Source of the DNA: Veillonellaceae bacterium | GTDB lineage: Bacteria > Bacillota_C > Negativicutes > UBA1444 | Direction of reading: 5' to 3' | Length of the DNA stretch: 64,000 nucleotides | Assembly (NCBI GenBank): GCA_012798135.1 | Contig: JAAZNU010000027.1 | Span: 1-64,000, forward strand | Part shown: positions 8,958 through 17,395 of the stretch, one piece after another | Layout of the letters: each line of letters starts with the position of its first letter | How positions within the stretch are numbered: position 1 is the first letter of the stretch | Notes under the pieces: generated by a model | Database searches by the model: none | What the model was told of the DNA's origin: nothing | What the model saw: only the letters and a program-made list of their open reading frames with translations | Translations under genes and position numbers: made by a program

Positions 8958-8980
8958 GGGGCATCCGTTGCGGATGCCCC
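8958..8980 (+). repeat. Perfect hairpin between acoC and lpd
   Basis: GGGGCATCCG (8958-8967) and CGGATGCCCC (8971-8980) form a 10-bp perfect stem with a 3-base loop. It ends 8 bases before the AGGAGG site of lpd. There is no T tract, so it is unlikely to be a terminator; it may set mRNA processing, stability or lpd translation. Confidence 0.7.
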
Positions 8981-9000
8981 GCTTCAACAGGAGGATTATC

Positions 9001-10401
9001 ATGGCAAAAAAAGTAATCGTAATCGGCGGCGGCCCTGGCGGCTATGTGGCGGCGATTCGGGCGGCCCAGCTCGGTGCGGAGACGCACCTGATCGAAAAGG
9101 AAAACCTGGGCGGAACCTGCCTGAACGTAGGCTGCATCCCGACCAAGGCCCTGCTGCACACTTCGGAATTGTACCGCATGGTGAAACACGGCGAGCGGAT
9201 CGGTCTGAAGGGAGACTCCGTCACGCTGGACTGGCCGGCGCTGCTGAATCGCAAGCAGAGCGTCGTCCGGCGTCTCGTCGGCGGTGTGGGCGGCCTGCTC
9301 AAGGCCAACGGCGTGGCCGTGCACAAGGGGGTCGGTGAAGTCGCCGGCGTCGGCACGGTCAAAGTACACGGCGACAAAGAAGAAGTTCTGACCGCCGATG
9401 TTATCATCGTGGCCAGCGGTTCCGTGCCGGTCAAACTGAACTTCCCCGGTGCCGACTTGCCGGGCGTGATCGACAGCACCGGTGCGCTTTCTCTGCCGAA
9501 GCCCCCCGCTTCGATGGTCATTGTCGGCGGCGGCGTCATCGGGATTGAGATTGGCGCCCTGTATGCAGCGCTGGATTGCAAAGTCACGGTCGTGGAACTG
9601 CTGCCGGAAATTCTGCCCGGCATTGATTCGGAAATCGCCGCGACCCTGAAACAGACCCTGGCCAAAGAAGGCGTGGTTTTCATGAACGGCGCCAAGCTGG
9701 ACTCCATCACTCAGGCGGCCGGCGGACTGGCGGCCAAAGTGCTGGTCGGCCCCGAAACCAAGGAAATCACCGCCGAAACCGTGCTGGTCGCGGTGGGCCG
9801 GCGCGCCTACACCGACGGCGCCGGGCTGGAAGCGGCCGGTGTCAAGCTGGAACGCGGCAAAGTCGTCGTCGACGCCAACTATCGGACGAATGTGCCGGGG
9901 ATTTATGCCATCGGTGATTGCAACGGAATCACCATGCTGGCCCATGCCGCCTCCCATCAGGGAATCGCTGCCGTGGAGCACGCCCTGGGCCATGGCGCGG
10001 CCGGGCATGGACAGCCGATCGTGCCGGCCTGTATCTATACCAGTCCGGAAGCGGCGGCGGTCGGCATCACCGAAGACAAGGCGAAGGAACAGGGGATCGC
10101 CTACAAGAAGGGCGTATTCCCGCTTGCCGGCAATGGCAAGTCGATGATTGACGAAGGCGAAGCCGGCTTCATCAAGATTCTGGCCGGCGCCAAGTATGGC
10201 GAAATTCTCGGCGTCCACATGGTCGGCCCGCGCGTGACCGAAATGATCGGCGAGGCGACGCTGGCCATGCGCCTGGAAGCGACCGTGGACGAACTGGTCA
10301 CGACCATTCACGCCCATCCGACGGTGGCCGAGGCGATCGGTGAAGCGGCGCTGGCCGTCGACAGCTTGGCGATTCACTGGCCGCCGGCTGCGAAAAAATA
10401 G
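9001..10401 (+). CDS. lpdA: Dihydrolipoamide dehydrogenase (E3)
   Basis: A 466-residue FAD disulfide oxidoreductase that reoxidises the lipoyl arms of AcoC and reduces NAD. The N-terminal FAD motif GGGPGG is at 9-14, the redox-active pair is Cys40/Cys45 in GGTCLNVGC, a second dinucleotide fold begins at VIVGGGVIG (about 173), and the C-terminal catalytic His439 and Glu444 pair lies in HPTVAE. ATG 9001 has an ideal AGGAGG site. The last base of the stop codon is the first base of the lipB start codon, so the two are tightly coupled. The product may also serve other 2-oxoacid complexes. Confidence 0.93.
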   Translation: MAKKVIVIGGGPGGYVAAIRAAQLGAETHLIEKENLGGTCLNVGCIPTKALLHTSELYRMVKHGERIGLKGDSVTLDWPALLNRKQSVVRRLVGGVGGLLKANGVAVHKGVGEVAGVGTVKVHGDKEEVLTADVIIVASGSVPVKLNFPGADLPGVIDSTGALSLPKPPASMVIVGGGVIGIEIGALYAALDCKVTVVELLPEILPGIDSEIAATLKQTLAKEGVVFMNGAKLDSITQAAGGLAAKVLVGPETKEITAETVLVAVGRRAYTDGAGLEAAGVKLERGKVVVDANYRTNVPGIYAIGDCNGITMLAHAASHQGIAAVEHALGHGAAGHGQPIVPACIYTSPEAAAVGITEDKAKEQGIAYKKGVFPLAGNGKSMIDEGEAGFIKILAGAKYGEILGVHMVGPRVTEMIGEATLAMRLEATVDELVTTIHAHPTVAEAIGEAALAVDSLAIHWPPAAKK

Positions 10402-11078
10402 TGAACCCCTCGTTGCTCTGTTTACCGGCGGGCCTGGTTTCGTATACGGAGGGGCTGTCCCTCCAGAAACAGGCCCGCGCCCTGGTGGAAGCCGGCAAGT
10501 ACGACGGCGTGCTGCTGTTGCTGGAGCACCGGCCTGTGATCACGGCGGGGCGCGGCGGCGGCCGGGAAAATCTCGTCGCCTCCCCGGCGGAACTGGCCGA
10601 AGCCGGCATCGAGTTCGTGGAAAGCGACCGGGGCGGCAACGTGACCTGCCACAATCCAGGACAGTTGGTCGGTTATCCGATTTTGAATCTGGCCTGTTGG
10701 CGGCAGGATGTGCATTGGTATGTCGACCGGTTGGAGGAAGTGCTGATCCGGACCCTGGTGGAATACGGCGTCCACGCCGGCCGCAAGGCCCGCTATACCG
10801 GGGTGTGGGTCGGCAACAGCAAGATCACGGCGATCGGCGTGAGCGTCCGGCACTGGATCACGGGGCACGGATTTGCGCTGAACGTCCGCAACGATCTGAC
10901 CCTGTTCCGTTCCATCGTTCCCTGTGGAATCGAGGAGTTCGGCGTCACCAGCCTGCAGCGGCTGGGCGTGGCGGTCGGCCTGCAGGAAATAGAGGGTTGT
11001 TTGTCCAATAAGTTCTGTGAAGTGTTCGACGCCAGGGTTGCGACAGAACCGAGGGAGGGACGACGTGGAGAAGCATAA
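10401..11078 (+). CDS. lipB: Octanoyl-ACP:protein octanoyltransferase
   Basis: A 225-residue cytoplasmic enzyme that moves octanoate from acyl carrier protein to lipoyl domains, the first step of lipoylation. The substrate-pocket segment RGGNVTCHNPGQLVGYP is a slight variant of the usual RGG-VT-HGPGQLVGYP. The catalytic pair is visible as Lys141 (in SKITAIGV) and Cys175 (in PCGIEEFG). GTG 10401 overlaps the lpd stop by one base. It sits next to acoC and upstream of lipA, so the operon supplies its own lipoylation enzymes. Confidence 0.9.
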   Translation: MNPSLLCLPAGLVSYTEGLSLQKQARALVEAGKYDGVLLLLEHRPVITAGRGGGRENLVASPAELAEAGIEFVESDRGGNVTCHNPGQLVGYPILNLACWRQDVHWYVDRLEEVLIRTLVEYGVHAGRKARYTGVWVGNSKITAIGVSVRHWITGHGFALNVRNDLTLFRSIVPCGIEEFGVTSLQRLGVAVGLQEIEGCLSNKFCEVFDARVATEPREGRRGEA

Positions 11079-11547
11079 GGGGTTTGTTTCGGTGGAGGCG
11101 CACAAGGGGCGCACCATCGCCGCCCGGCTGTTGCCGGGAACGGACCTGGTGACTGGTATCGAGGAAGTCTGCAGGGTTCATCACGTCCAATACGGCTATT
11201 TCGGCAGCGTCATGGGCAGCCTGCGGCAGGCGACCTATGTGATTGCGGTGCCGGAGCCGGCGGCACCGATGGGCTTCAAGTATTGCGAGCCGATTGTGGA
11301 GCAGGGGCCAATCGAATTCATCTGCGGTCAGGGCGTGATCTGCCAGTCGGAAAAAGGTGAGCTGCTGACGCACCTGCATGCGCATGGCGTGACCCCGGAC
11401 GGCAAGAATTTCGCCGGCCATTTTTCACCCGGCGGCAATCCGGTGCTGGCGACGATCGATCTTGTGATCGTGGAAGTGGACGGCGCCAAACTGATGCGGC
11501 GCTTCGATCCGGCGGTCGGCCTGGTCATGTTCAGCCCGGAGCTGTGA
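11065..11547 (+). CDS. PPC/DUF296-domain protein
   Basis: A 160-residue protein of the PPC (plants and prokaryotes conserved, DUF296) fold. A His-rich motif, HLHAHGVT followed by GHF (about 113-130), resembles the metal-binding histidines of bacterial members; an early GSVMGSLRQA segment is also typical. GTG 11065 follows GAGGGAGGGA and overlaps the end of lipB by 14 bases, so it is co-translated. Plant relatives bind DNA, but the bacterial function is not established. Its position between lipB and lipA is conserved-looking and suggests a role linked to lipoylation or to control of the operon. That link is inference. Confidence 0.8.
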   Translation: MEKHKGFVSVEAHKGRTIAARLLPGTDLVTGIEEVCRVHHVQYGYFGSVMGSLRQATYVIAVPEPAAPMGFKYCEPIVEQGPIEFICGQGVICQSEKGELLTHLHAHGVTPDGKNFAGHFSPGGNPVLATIDLVIVEVDGAKLMRRFDPAVGLVMFSPEL

Positions 11548-11594
11548 GCGGCGGAACCGGGGATATTTTTTCGGAAGAAAAGGTGTGAGGCAAT

Positions 11595-12488
11595 ATGAAA
11601 TCGGATATGGCGGAGCGGGCGCCCTGGTTGATCCGGAGGATTCCGGCGGGCGGCAACACGGAAAAAGTGCAGGGACTGCTGGAGGGATTGCGGCTTCACA
11701 CAGTGTGCCAAAGCGCGTCTTGCCCGAACCAGGGCGAGTGTTTTCATTCGGGAACCGCGACTTTTTTGATCCTGGGCGGGATTTGCACGCGCGGCTGCCG
11801 ATTTTGCGGGGTTCCCAAGGGCCAGGCGCCGTTGCCGCCGGATCCGTCGGAACCGGCGAATGTGGCGGATGCGGTCAAGACCCTGGGCCTGAAACATGCC
11901 GTCGTCACTTCGGTGACCCGGGATGATTTGCCGGATGGCGGCGCGGGACAGTTCGTCGCCTGCATCCGGGAGATTCGCCAGGCAAAACCGGATACAACCG
12001 TGGAAGTGCTGACGCCGGATTTCGCCGGCAACGCCTGGGCGTTGCAGAGCGTACTCGCGGAAAAACCGGAAGTCTTCAATCACAATGTGGAGACCGTGCC
12101 CCGCCTGTATGCGACGGTCCGGCCCCAGGCGAACTACATGCGGTCGCTGGCCGTGCTGCAGCAGGCGTCATCGGCCGGGATCGACCGGGTCAAGAGCGGC
12201 CTGATGCTGGGCCTGGGCGAAACTGAGGACGAAGTGGCGGAGGTTCTGGAAGACTTGCTGGCGGTCGGGGTCAACTGCCTGACGCTCGGGCAATATCTGC
12301 GGCCATCCAAGGAGCATCTGCCGGTAGTCGAGTATGTCCATCCCGACCAGTTCAAGAAGCTGGCCGACCTCGCGTATCAACAGGGCTATCTTCATGTCGC
12401 TGCCGGGCCGTTGGTGCGGAGTTCCTATCACGCCGGCGCTGTTTTTGACGGACCCGTTGACAGGGGCGGAAGGCAAGGTTTAGAATAG
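11595..12488 (+). CDS. lipA: Lipoyl synthase (radical SAM)
   Basis: A 297-residue radical SAM enzyme that inserts two sulfurs into octanoyl-lysine. Both iron-sulfur sites are present: the auxiliary-cluster cysteines 38, 43 and 49 (C-X4-C-X5-C) and the radical-SAM cysteines 64, 68 and 71 in CTRGCRFC. The C-terminal RSSYHAG motif supplies the Ser ligand of the auxiliary cluster. It is the last gene of the aco operon. The promoter of the next operon lies inside its final codons. Confidence 0.95.
   Translation: MKSDMAERAPWLIRRIPAGGNTEKVQGLLEGLRLHTVCQSASCPNQGECFHSGTATFLILGGICTRGCRFCGVPKGQAPLPPDPSEPANVADAVKTLGLKHAVVTSVTRDDLPDGGAGQFVACIREIRQAKPDTTVEVLTPDFAGNAWALQSVLAEKPEVFNHNVETVPRLYATVRPQANYMRSLAVLQQASSAGIDRVKSGLMLGLGETEDEVAEVLEDLLAVGVNCLTLGQYLRPSKEHLPVVEYVHPDQFKKLADLAYQQGYLHVAAGPLVRSSYHAGAVFDGPVDRGGRQGLE
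12457..12486 (+). promoter_or_regulatory. Promoter of the lysine-riboswitch operon
   Basis: TTGACA (12457-12462), an 18-bp spacer and TAGAAT (12481-12486) overlap the 3' end of lipA. The start of transcription should be near 12493, just before the riboswitch aptamer. Confidence 0.6.
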
Positions 12489-12518
12489 ACCTGAAGTTTC
12501 ATATTCGCAGGGAGATCC

Positions 12519-12683
12519 TGAGAATAGAGGAGCGGACAACAAGAGTAACGCCGGCGAGACAGGAATCGACGACCCGGCGCGAAAGGGTTGCTCGCCGAAG
12601 AATGGCGGATCGCCGGATTGCCATTCTGGGCGCGCATCGAACAGATGCGTGACTGTCACCAGTTTTGGTGAAGCGCTATCTCA
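12519..12683 (+). ncRNA. Lysine riboswitch (L box) aptamer
   Basis: All the conserved L-box blocks are present in order: ATAGAGGAGC (12524-12533), AAGAGTAA (12541-12548), GAAAGGG with GCCGAAG (12581-12600), CTGGG (12626-12630), CTGTCACCAG with its hairpin partner TTGGTGA, and the closing GCGCTATCTC (12673-12682). The P1 helix pairs GAGAATAG (12520-12527) with CTATCTC (12676-12682). The spacing matches the Bacillus lysC leader. High lysine should stabilise P1, release the downstream terminator and switch the operon off. It controls an amino acid ABC transporter and an oxidoreductase rather than lysine biosynthesis. Confidence 0.93.
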
Positions 12684-12725
12684 TCCAGCGGCCGAAAACG
12701 CTATCCGTGTTTTTCCAAAGGCCGC

Positions 12726-12760
12726 GCACCGGGAGATAGACTCGCCGGTGCTTTCTTTTT
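12726..12760 (+). terminator. Terminator of the lysine riboswitch
   Basis: Stem GCACCGG (12726-12732) with CCGGTGC (12745-12751), then TTTCTTTTT. The start and loop of this hairpin contain GAGATAG (12733-12739), the exact complement of the P1 strand CTATCTC (12676-12682). Pairing of these two blocks would form the antiterminator when lysine is low. Confidence 0.88.
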
Positions 12761-12792
12761 CCCCAGCCTAAGAATATGAAGGAGGAGTTTTC

Positions 12793-13938
12793 GTGTCCAA
12801 GAACTTGCGTGTACTGTCCCTGATCCTTGCCGTGGTCTTCCTCGTGGTTGCCGCCGGTTGCGGCGGTGGCGCTCCCGCGGCCGACAAAAAAGGCAAACTG
12901 ACGGTCGCGATGGTCAATCCCCTGACCGGTGACGCCGCGACGTACGGCGTGAGCCATAAAAACGGCCTGGAACTGGCTCTGTCCGAAATCAACAAGGCGG
13001 GCGGCGTGAAAGGCCAACAAATTGAACTGGTGACCCACGACGACGCCGGCGATCCCAAACAGGCGGCGGCCGGCGCCCAGAAATTCGCCGACATGAAGAG
13101 TGTGCTGGCGATCGTCGGCTCCTGCCTCAGCTCCAATACGCTGGCGATGGTGCCGATCACCGACAAAGCCAAGGTTCCGCACTCCGCCATTTCGTCGAGT
13201 TCGCCCAAACTGTCCGGCATGAGCAAATATTTCTTCCGGATGGCGGTGCAGGACGATAAGGTCGGCGGATTGATGGTCGATCTGGCCCAGAACAAATTCA
13301 AACCCAAAAAAGTGGCCCTGATGTACCTGAACAACGATTACGGCAAAGGCCTGCTGGCGTCGATCGATCCCCAGATTAAAAAATACGGGATCACCCTGAC
13401 CTCCGCCCAGACCTATCTGGCCAACGACAAGGACTACTCGGCCCTGCTGACGAAAGTGAAGGCGGAAGCGCCGGATGTCCTGCTCATCGGCAGCACGTAC
13501 ACCGACGGCGGACTGATTGTGAAGCAGGCCCGGGAAATGGGTCTGACCATGCCGATCGTCGGACCGACCGGCCTGTATAGCCCCAAATACATGGAGATCG
13601 CCGGCAAGGCGGTGGAAAACACCTATTTCCTCGGCGTGTTCGTGCCGACCAATCCGGACCCGAAAGTTCAGGAATTCGTGAAAAAATACAAAGAAAAATA
13701 CGGTATGGAACCGGATACCTTTGCGGCGTTGGCGTATGACCAGGGCTATGTTCTGAAGGATGCCATGGAAAAAGCAGCCGCCAAAGGCAATGTCACCCGG
13801 GAAAGCCTGCGCGAAGCAATGGCCGGCAGTTCCTACAAGGGAATCACCGGTACGGTCACGTTTGACGCCAAAGGCGACTGGGTCCGCCCGTATCTGTATG
13901 TAACCGTGAAAGACGGCAAATTCGTCGTCGCCCAATAA
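12793..13938 (+). CDS. livJ: Branched-chain-type amino acid ABC transporter, binding lipoprotein
   Basis: A 381-residue type I periplasmic-binding protein of the LivJ/Leu-Ile-Val family. A lipoprotein signal ends in VVAAGC with Cys23. The GDAATYGVSHKNG segment (about 45-57) and the repeated ASSSPKLSG-type ligand-loop region fit the family. GTG 12793 follows GGAGGAG. As the first gene behind a lysine riboswitch, it probably binds lysine or a lysine-derived compound; the family also includes aromatic, urea and amide binders, so the substrate cannot be read from sequence alone. Confidence 0.9.
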   Translation: MSKNLRVLSLILAVVFLVVAAGCGGGAPAADKKGKLTVAMVNPLTGDAATYGVSHKNGLELALSEINKAGGVKGQQIELVTHDDAGDPKQAAAGAQKFADMKSVLAIVGSCLSSNTLAMVPITDKAKVPHSAISSSSPKLSGMSKYFFRMAVQDDKVGGLMVDLAQNKFKPKKVALMYLNNDYGKGLLASIDPQIKKYGITLTSAQTYLANDKDYSALLTKVKAEAPDVLLIGSTYTDGGLIVKQAREMGLTMPIVGPTGLYSPKYMEIAGKAVENTYFLGVFVPTNPDPKVQEFVKKYKEKYGMEPDTFAALAYDQGYVLKDAMEKAAAKGNVTRESLREAMAGSSYKGITGTVTFDAKGDWVRPYLYVTVKDGKFVVAQ

Positions 13939-13966
13939 TCGGCCGGAAAACGAATTCAACAAGAAG

Positions 13967-13996
13967 GCGCGGGAGCGGAACATCCGTTTCCCGCGC
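13967..13996 (+). terminator. Hairpin between livJ and livH, weak terminator or mRNA stabiliser
   Basis: An 8-bp stem GCGCGGGA (13967-13974) with TCCCGCGC (13989-13996) is followed only by ATTTTCT. The weak T tract suggests partial termination or protection of the livJ message, giving more binding protein than permease. Confidence 0.55.
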
Positions 13997-14019
13997 ATTT
14001 TCTCAGCGGAGGTGTCGAC

Positions 14020-14904
14020 TTGGTCCTCATTCAGCAAATTATCAACGGGATGGCGCTGGGAGGAATCTATTCCCTGATTGCGATCGGCTGGACGGTGGTG
14101 TTTGGCATTGTCGGCCTGATCAACTGGACGCATGGCGAAGTATTCATGATTGGCGCCTTTGTGGGCTTTTTTTTGGTGTCCGTATATAAGGTGAACCTGA
14201 TAGCGGCCCTGATCATCGCGATGCTGGTTAGCGGCTTCGTGGCCCTGATGATCGACCGGCTGGCCTACCGGCCGCTGCGGACCAGTCCCAAACTGGCCTC
14301 GTTCATCACCGCGCTGGGGGCGTCCACATTTCTGCGGTATCTGGCGGCATTGGTCTGGGAACCGCATGCCCGGGCGTATCCACCGACCTTTGACTTCAAG
14401 GTGATGCAGATCCCCTTCGGGGAAAGCACACTGACCATAAACAGCCTGCAATTGTTCATTTTCGCCGTGACGCTCGTCATCATGGCACTGCTGCAATGGT
14501 TCATCACGCGGACCATGATGGGAAAAGCGATGCTGGCGGCATCCCAGGACTTTGAAATGGTTGGGCTCATGGGCGTGGAAGTGGAGCGCCTGGTGATGCT
14601 GACCTTCGGCGTCAGCGGCATGCTGGGCGGTGCGGCCGGCGTGCTGGTCGGCGTGCTGTATGCGATCGATCCGATGATGGGTTCGATGGCCGGCTTGAAA
14701 GGCTGGGCCGTGGCGGTGCTGGGCGGTGTCGGCAGTATTTCCGGCGCCATGATCGCGGGCATCCTGCTCGGGGTGGCGGAAAACGTGTCTTCCGCCTATG
14801 TGTCCTCGGGCTATCGGGATGCGATCGCCTTCGTGGCGATGATCCTGACGCTCGTCATCAAGCCGACCGGCTTGATGGGTTTCAAGTTCGAAGAGAAAGT
14901 TTAG
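14020..14904 (+). CDS. livH: Branched-chain-type amino acid ABC transporter permease (LivH)
   Basis: A 294-residue membrane protein with about eight hydrophobic spans. The N-terminal INGMALGGIYSLIAIGWT segment and the cytoplasmic coupling loop with MLAASQDFEMVGLMGV (about 175-190) are LivH hallmarks. The TTG start follows CGGAGGTG. It pairs with LivM to form the translocation pore. livM starts 12 bases downstream. Confidence 0.92.
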   Translation: MVLIQQIINGMALGGIYSLIAIGWTVVFGIVGLINWTHGEVFMIGAFVGFFLVSVYKVNLIAALIIAMLVSGFVALMIDRLAYRPLRTSPKLASFITALGASTFLRYLAALVWEPHARAYPPTFDFKVMQIPFGESTLTINSLQLFIFAVTLVIMALLQWFITRTMMGKAMLAASQDFEMVGLMGVEVERLVMLTFGVSGMLGGAAGVLVGVLYAIDPMMGSMAGLKGWAVAVLGGVGSISGAMIAGILLGVAENVSSAYVSSGYRDAIAFVAMILTLVIKPTGLMGFKFEEKV

Positions 14905-14916
14905 GAGGGCAAGCGC

Positions 14917-15912
14917 ATGTCTTGGAAGCAATGGCTGTCGGGCTGGCGTGGCGCTGTCCTGTTTTCAGCCGTTATTATCGGCGTCAGTTTTATCGACTCG
15001 GTCGTCGAGCGGCCGGAGTACCTGTTTCCACCCTATTTCAAGCATATTCTGCTGGTTTGCCTGATCTACAGCATCGCGGCGCTCAGCCTGAATTTCGTGG
15101 CCGGCTATATCGGTCAGACTTCCCTCGGCCATGCCGCCTTTTTCGGCTTGGGGGCCTATACGTCGGCGCTGTTGACCCAGGTGTTGCACTGGCCGTTCTG
15201 GCCGGCCTTTTTGGCTGCCGGCGCCGTGGCCGCCTTGGTCGGGGTTCCGCTCGGCGCGCCGGCGTTGCGGGTGCGCGGACCGTTCCTGGTGGTTGTGACT
15301 TATGGCTGCGGCGAAGTGTTCAAATATGTGGCGCTGAATCTCGACATCACCGGCGGGCCGGCGGGATTGCCCGGGCTGATTTCTCCGGCGCTCGGCATCA
15401 GTTTCAACGATATCGGCGCAACCGGCAAGGAGGCCTTTATTGTGCTGGCCCTGGCGCTGGCCTTGTTCCTGGCTTTCTTTTCGCAACGCCTCGCCAATTC
15501 CCGCGTCGGCCAGGCGTTTGCGGCGATCCGGGAAGACGAGATCGCGGCGTCGGCCATGGGAATCAATGTTGCCTATCATAAACTGCTGGCCTTCGTCCTG
15601 TCGGCTTTTTTTGCCGGCCTGGCCGGCAGCCTGCTCGCTCATTACCTGTCGTTTGTCAGCCCGGACATGCTGAGCTCCGGCGAATCGATCATGATGTTCA
15701 CGATGGTCATCGTCGGTGGCGCCCGCAGCATATACGGCTGTTTCCTGGGAGCGTTCCTGCTGACGATTCTGCCGGAAGTTCTGCGGATGCTGAAGGACAT
15801 GATCGGCTTGCCGTTTGATCCCTGGCTGGTGTTGTTCGGCCTGGTTCTGATCTTGATGATGCGGGTTCGGCCGCAGGGAATCCTCGGCGCCGACACCGTG
15901 TTCCGCCGATAA
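14917..15912 (+). CDS. livM: Branched-chain-type amino acid ABC transporter permease (LivM)
   Basis: A 331-residue membrane protein, second half of the LivHM pore, with an N-terminal extension typical of LivM. The YIGQTSLGHAAFFGLGAYT segment (about 65-83), RVRGPFLVVVTYG and the coupling loop RIGQAF-like NSRVGQAFAAIREDE are characteristic. livG follows after a short gap with its own GGAGG ribosome site. Confidence 0.92.
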   Translation: MSWKQWLSGWRGAVLFSAVIIGVSFIDSVVERPEYLFPPYFKHILLVCLIYSIAALSLNFVAGYIGQTSLGHAAFFGLGAYTSALLTQVLHWPFWPAFLAAGAVAALVGVPLGAPALRVRGPFLVVVTYGCGEVFKYVALNLDITGGPAGLPGLISPALGISFNDIGATGKEAFIVLALALALFLAFFSQRLANSRVGQAFAAIREDEIAASAMGINVAYHKLLAFVLSAFFAGLAGSLLAHYLSFVSPDMLSSGESIMMFTMVIVGGARSIYGCFLGAFLLTILPEVLRMLKDMIGLPFDPWLVLFGLVLILMMRVRPQGILGADTVFRR

Positions 15913-15924
15913 GGAGGACTGGCG

Positions 15925-16710
15925 TTGCTGCTACGAACAGAGAAACTCAAAAAAGTTTTCGGCGGGTTGACCGCGGTCAACGAGATCGATTTTTCGGTGG
16001 ACGCCGGCAAAATCGCCGCCATTATCGGCCCCAACGGCTCCGGAAAAACCACGTTTTTTAATGTGATCAGCGGGATTCTGCCGGCCTCCGGCGGCAAAAT
16101 CCTGTTCAACGACCAGGATGTCACGGCCCAAAAAGCCCACGAAATGACCGCCCTGGGCATGGCGCGGACCTTTCAGAACATCCGGCTGTTCCCCAATCTC
16201 ACCGCTCGCGACAATATTATCCTGGGCCGCTACAGCCGGACCTTCTCCGGACTGTGGGACGGGTTGTTCAATACGCCCCGCCTGCGTCGGGAAAAGCAGG
16301 AAAATGAAACTAAAGCGGCGGAACTGCTGGAATTTGTCGGTTTGCCCAAGGTGGCCGACCATATGGCGAAAAATCTGCCCTACGGTGCGCAGCGACGGCT
16401 GGAAATCGCCCGGGCGTTGGCCAGCGAGCCCCGCCTGCTGCTGCTGGACGAGCCGGCGGCCGGCATGAATCCGAAAGAGTGCGATGAATTGCTGTCGTTG
16501 ATCCTGCGGCTGAAGGAATGCGGAATTACCATTCTGCTGATCGAGCATCAGATGCGGCTGGTGATGAATATTGCCGAACAGGTGACGGTGTTCGACCATG
16601 GCGTGAAGCTCGCCGAAGGCTTGCCGGCGGATGTCCGCAACGATCCCGCCGTGGTGGAGGCATATATCGGAAGCGAGGTGCAGCGCTTTGTTAGACGTAA
16701 AAGACATTAA
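15925..16710 (+). CDS. livG: Branched-chain-type amino acid ABC transporter ATPase (LivG)
   Basis: A 261-residue ABC ATPase. Walker A is GPNGSGKT (about 36-43), the signature region is YGAQRRLEIARAL, and Walker B is LLLLDEPAAGMN, the last being the LivG-type form. The start is TTG after AAGGAGG. The end of the gene overlaps the livF start, so the two ATPases are translated together. It energises transport with LivF at the inner face of the membrane. Confidence 0.93.
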   Translation: MLLRTEKLKKVFGGLTAVNEIDFSVDAGKIAAIIGPNGSGKTTFFNVISGILPASGGKILFNDQDVTAQKAHEMTALGMARTFQNIRLFPNLTARDNIILGRYSRTFSGLWDGLFNTPRLRREKQENETKAAELLEFVGLPKVADHMAKNLPYGAQRRLEIARALASEPRLLLLDEPAAGMNPKECDELLSLILRLKECGITILLIEHQMRLVMNIAEQVTVFDHGVKLAEGLPADVRNDPAVVEAYIGSEVQRFVRRKRH

Positions 16711-17389
16711 TGTATATTATGGCGCGATCCACGCGGTCCGGAACGTCAGCCTGGAAGTGAATGCCGGCGAGATCGTGTCGATTATCGGCGCCAACGGCGC
16801 CGGCAAGTCGACCATCCTGAAAACGCTGGTCGGCCTGTTGCGCAGCAAAACCGGCGAAATTTCCTTCGAAGGCCAAAATATCAGCCAGTTGTCGCCGGCG
16901 GCGATCGTCCGGCAGGGAATTGCCCTGGTGCCGGAAGGTCGCCGGGTGTTTCCGCGGCTGTCGGTGGAAGACAATTTGCTGCTCGGCGGTTATGCCCGCA
17001 AAGACGGAGAAATCGCCAAGGACATTCAACGGATCTACGAGATGTTCCCGCGGCTGGCCGAGCGCCGCAAACAGAATGCCGGCACGCTGTCCGGCGGCGA
17101 GCAACAGATGCTGGCCACCGGCAGGGGGATGATGAGCCGGCCCAAACTGTTACTGCTGGATGAACCGTCGATGGGCCTGGCGCCGGTGCTGGTGCATCAA
17201 ATTTTTGAGACCATCCTGGATATCAACGAACAGGGGACGACGATCCTGCTGGTGGAACAGAATGCCCACATGGCCCTGTCCATCGCCGATCGCGGTTATG
17301 TGCTGGAGACCGGTTCCGTGGTATTGTCCGGCGATGCGGCGGAACTGATCGATAATGATGAGGTGCGTTGCGCCTACTTGGGGGAATAA
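16688..17389 (+). CDS. livF: Branched-chain-type amino acid ABC transporter ATPase (LivF)
   Basis: A 233-residue ABC ATPase. Walker A is GANGAGKST, the signature is LSGGEQQM, Walker B is LLLLDEPSMGLAP, and the LVEQN switch motif is present. I chose TTG 16688, 7 bases after GAGGTG, because it starts the protein at the usual LDVKDINVYYG. A longer upstream reading would lie within livG in another frame. The gene overlaps livG by 23 bases and ends 6 bases before the oxidase genes. Confidence 0.92.
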   Translation: MLDVKDINVYYGAIHAVRNVSLEVNAGEIVSIIGANGAGKSTILKTLVGLLRSKTGEISFEGQNISQLSPAAIVRQGIALVPEGRRVFPRLSVEDNLLLGGYARKDGEIAKDIQRIYEMFPRLAERRKQNAGTLSGGEQQMLATGRGMMSRPKLLLLDEPSMGLAPVLVHQIFETILDINEQGTTILLVEQNAHMALSIADRGYVLETGSVVLSGDAAELIDNDEVRCAYLGE

Positions 17390-17395
17390 GCGAAA

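Noticed and set aside
8938..10377. Long open frame on the minus strand opposite lpd (and similar long antisense frames opposite acoA, dctP, the DctM gene, acoC and livM)
   Set aside because: The protein sequences are Arg/His/Asp-rich with no domain, lack ribosome sites, and mirror the high third-position GC of the sense genes. They are antisense shadows.
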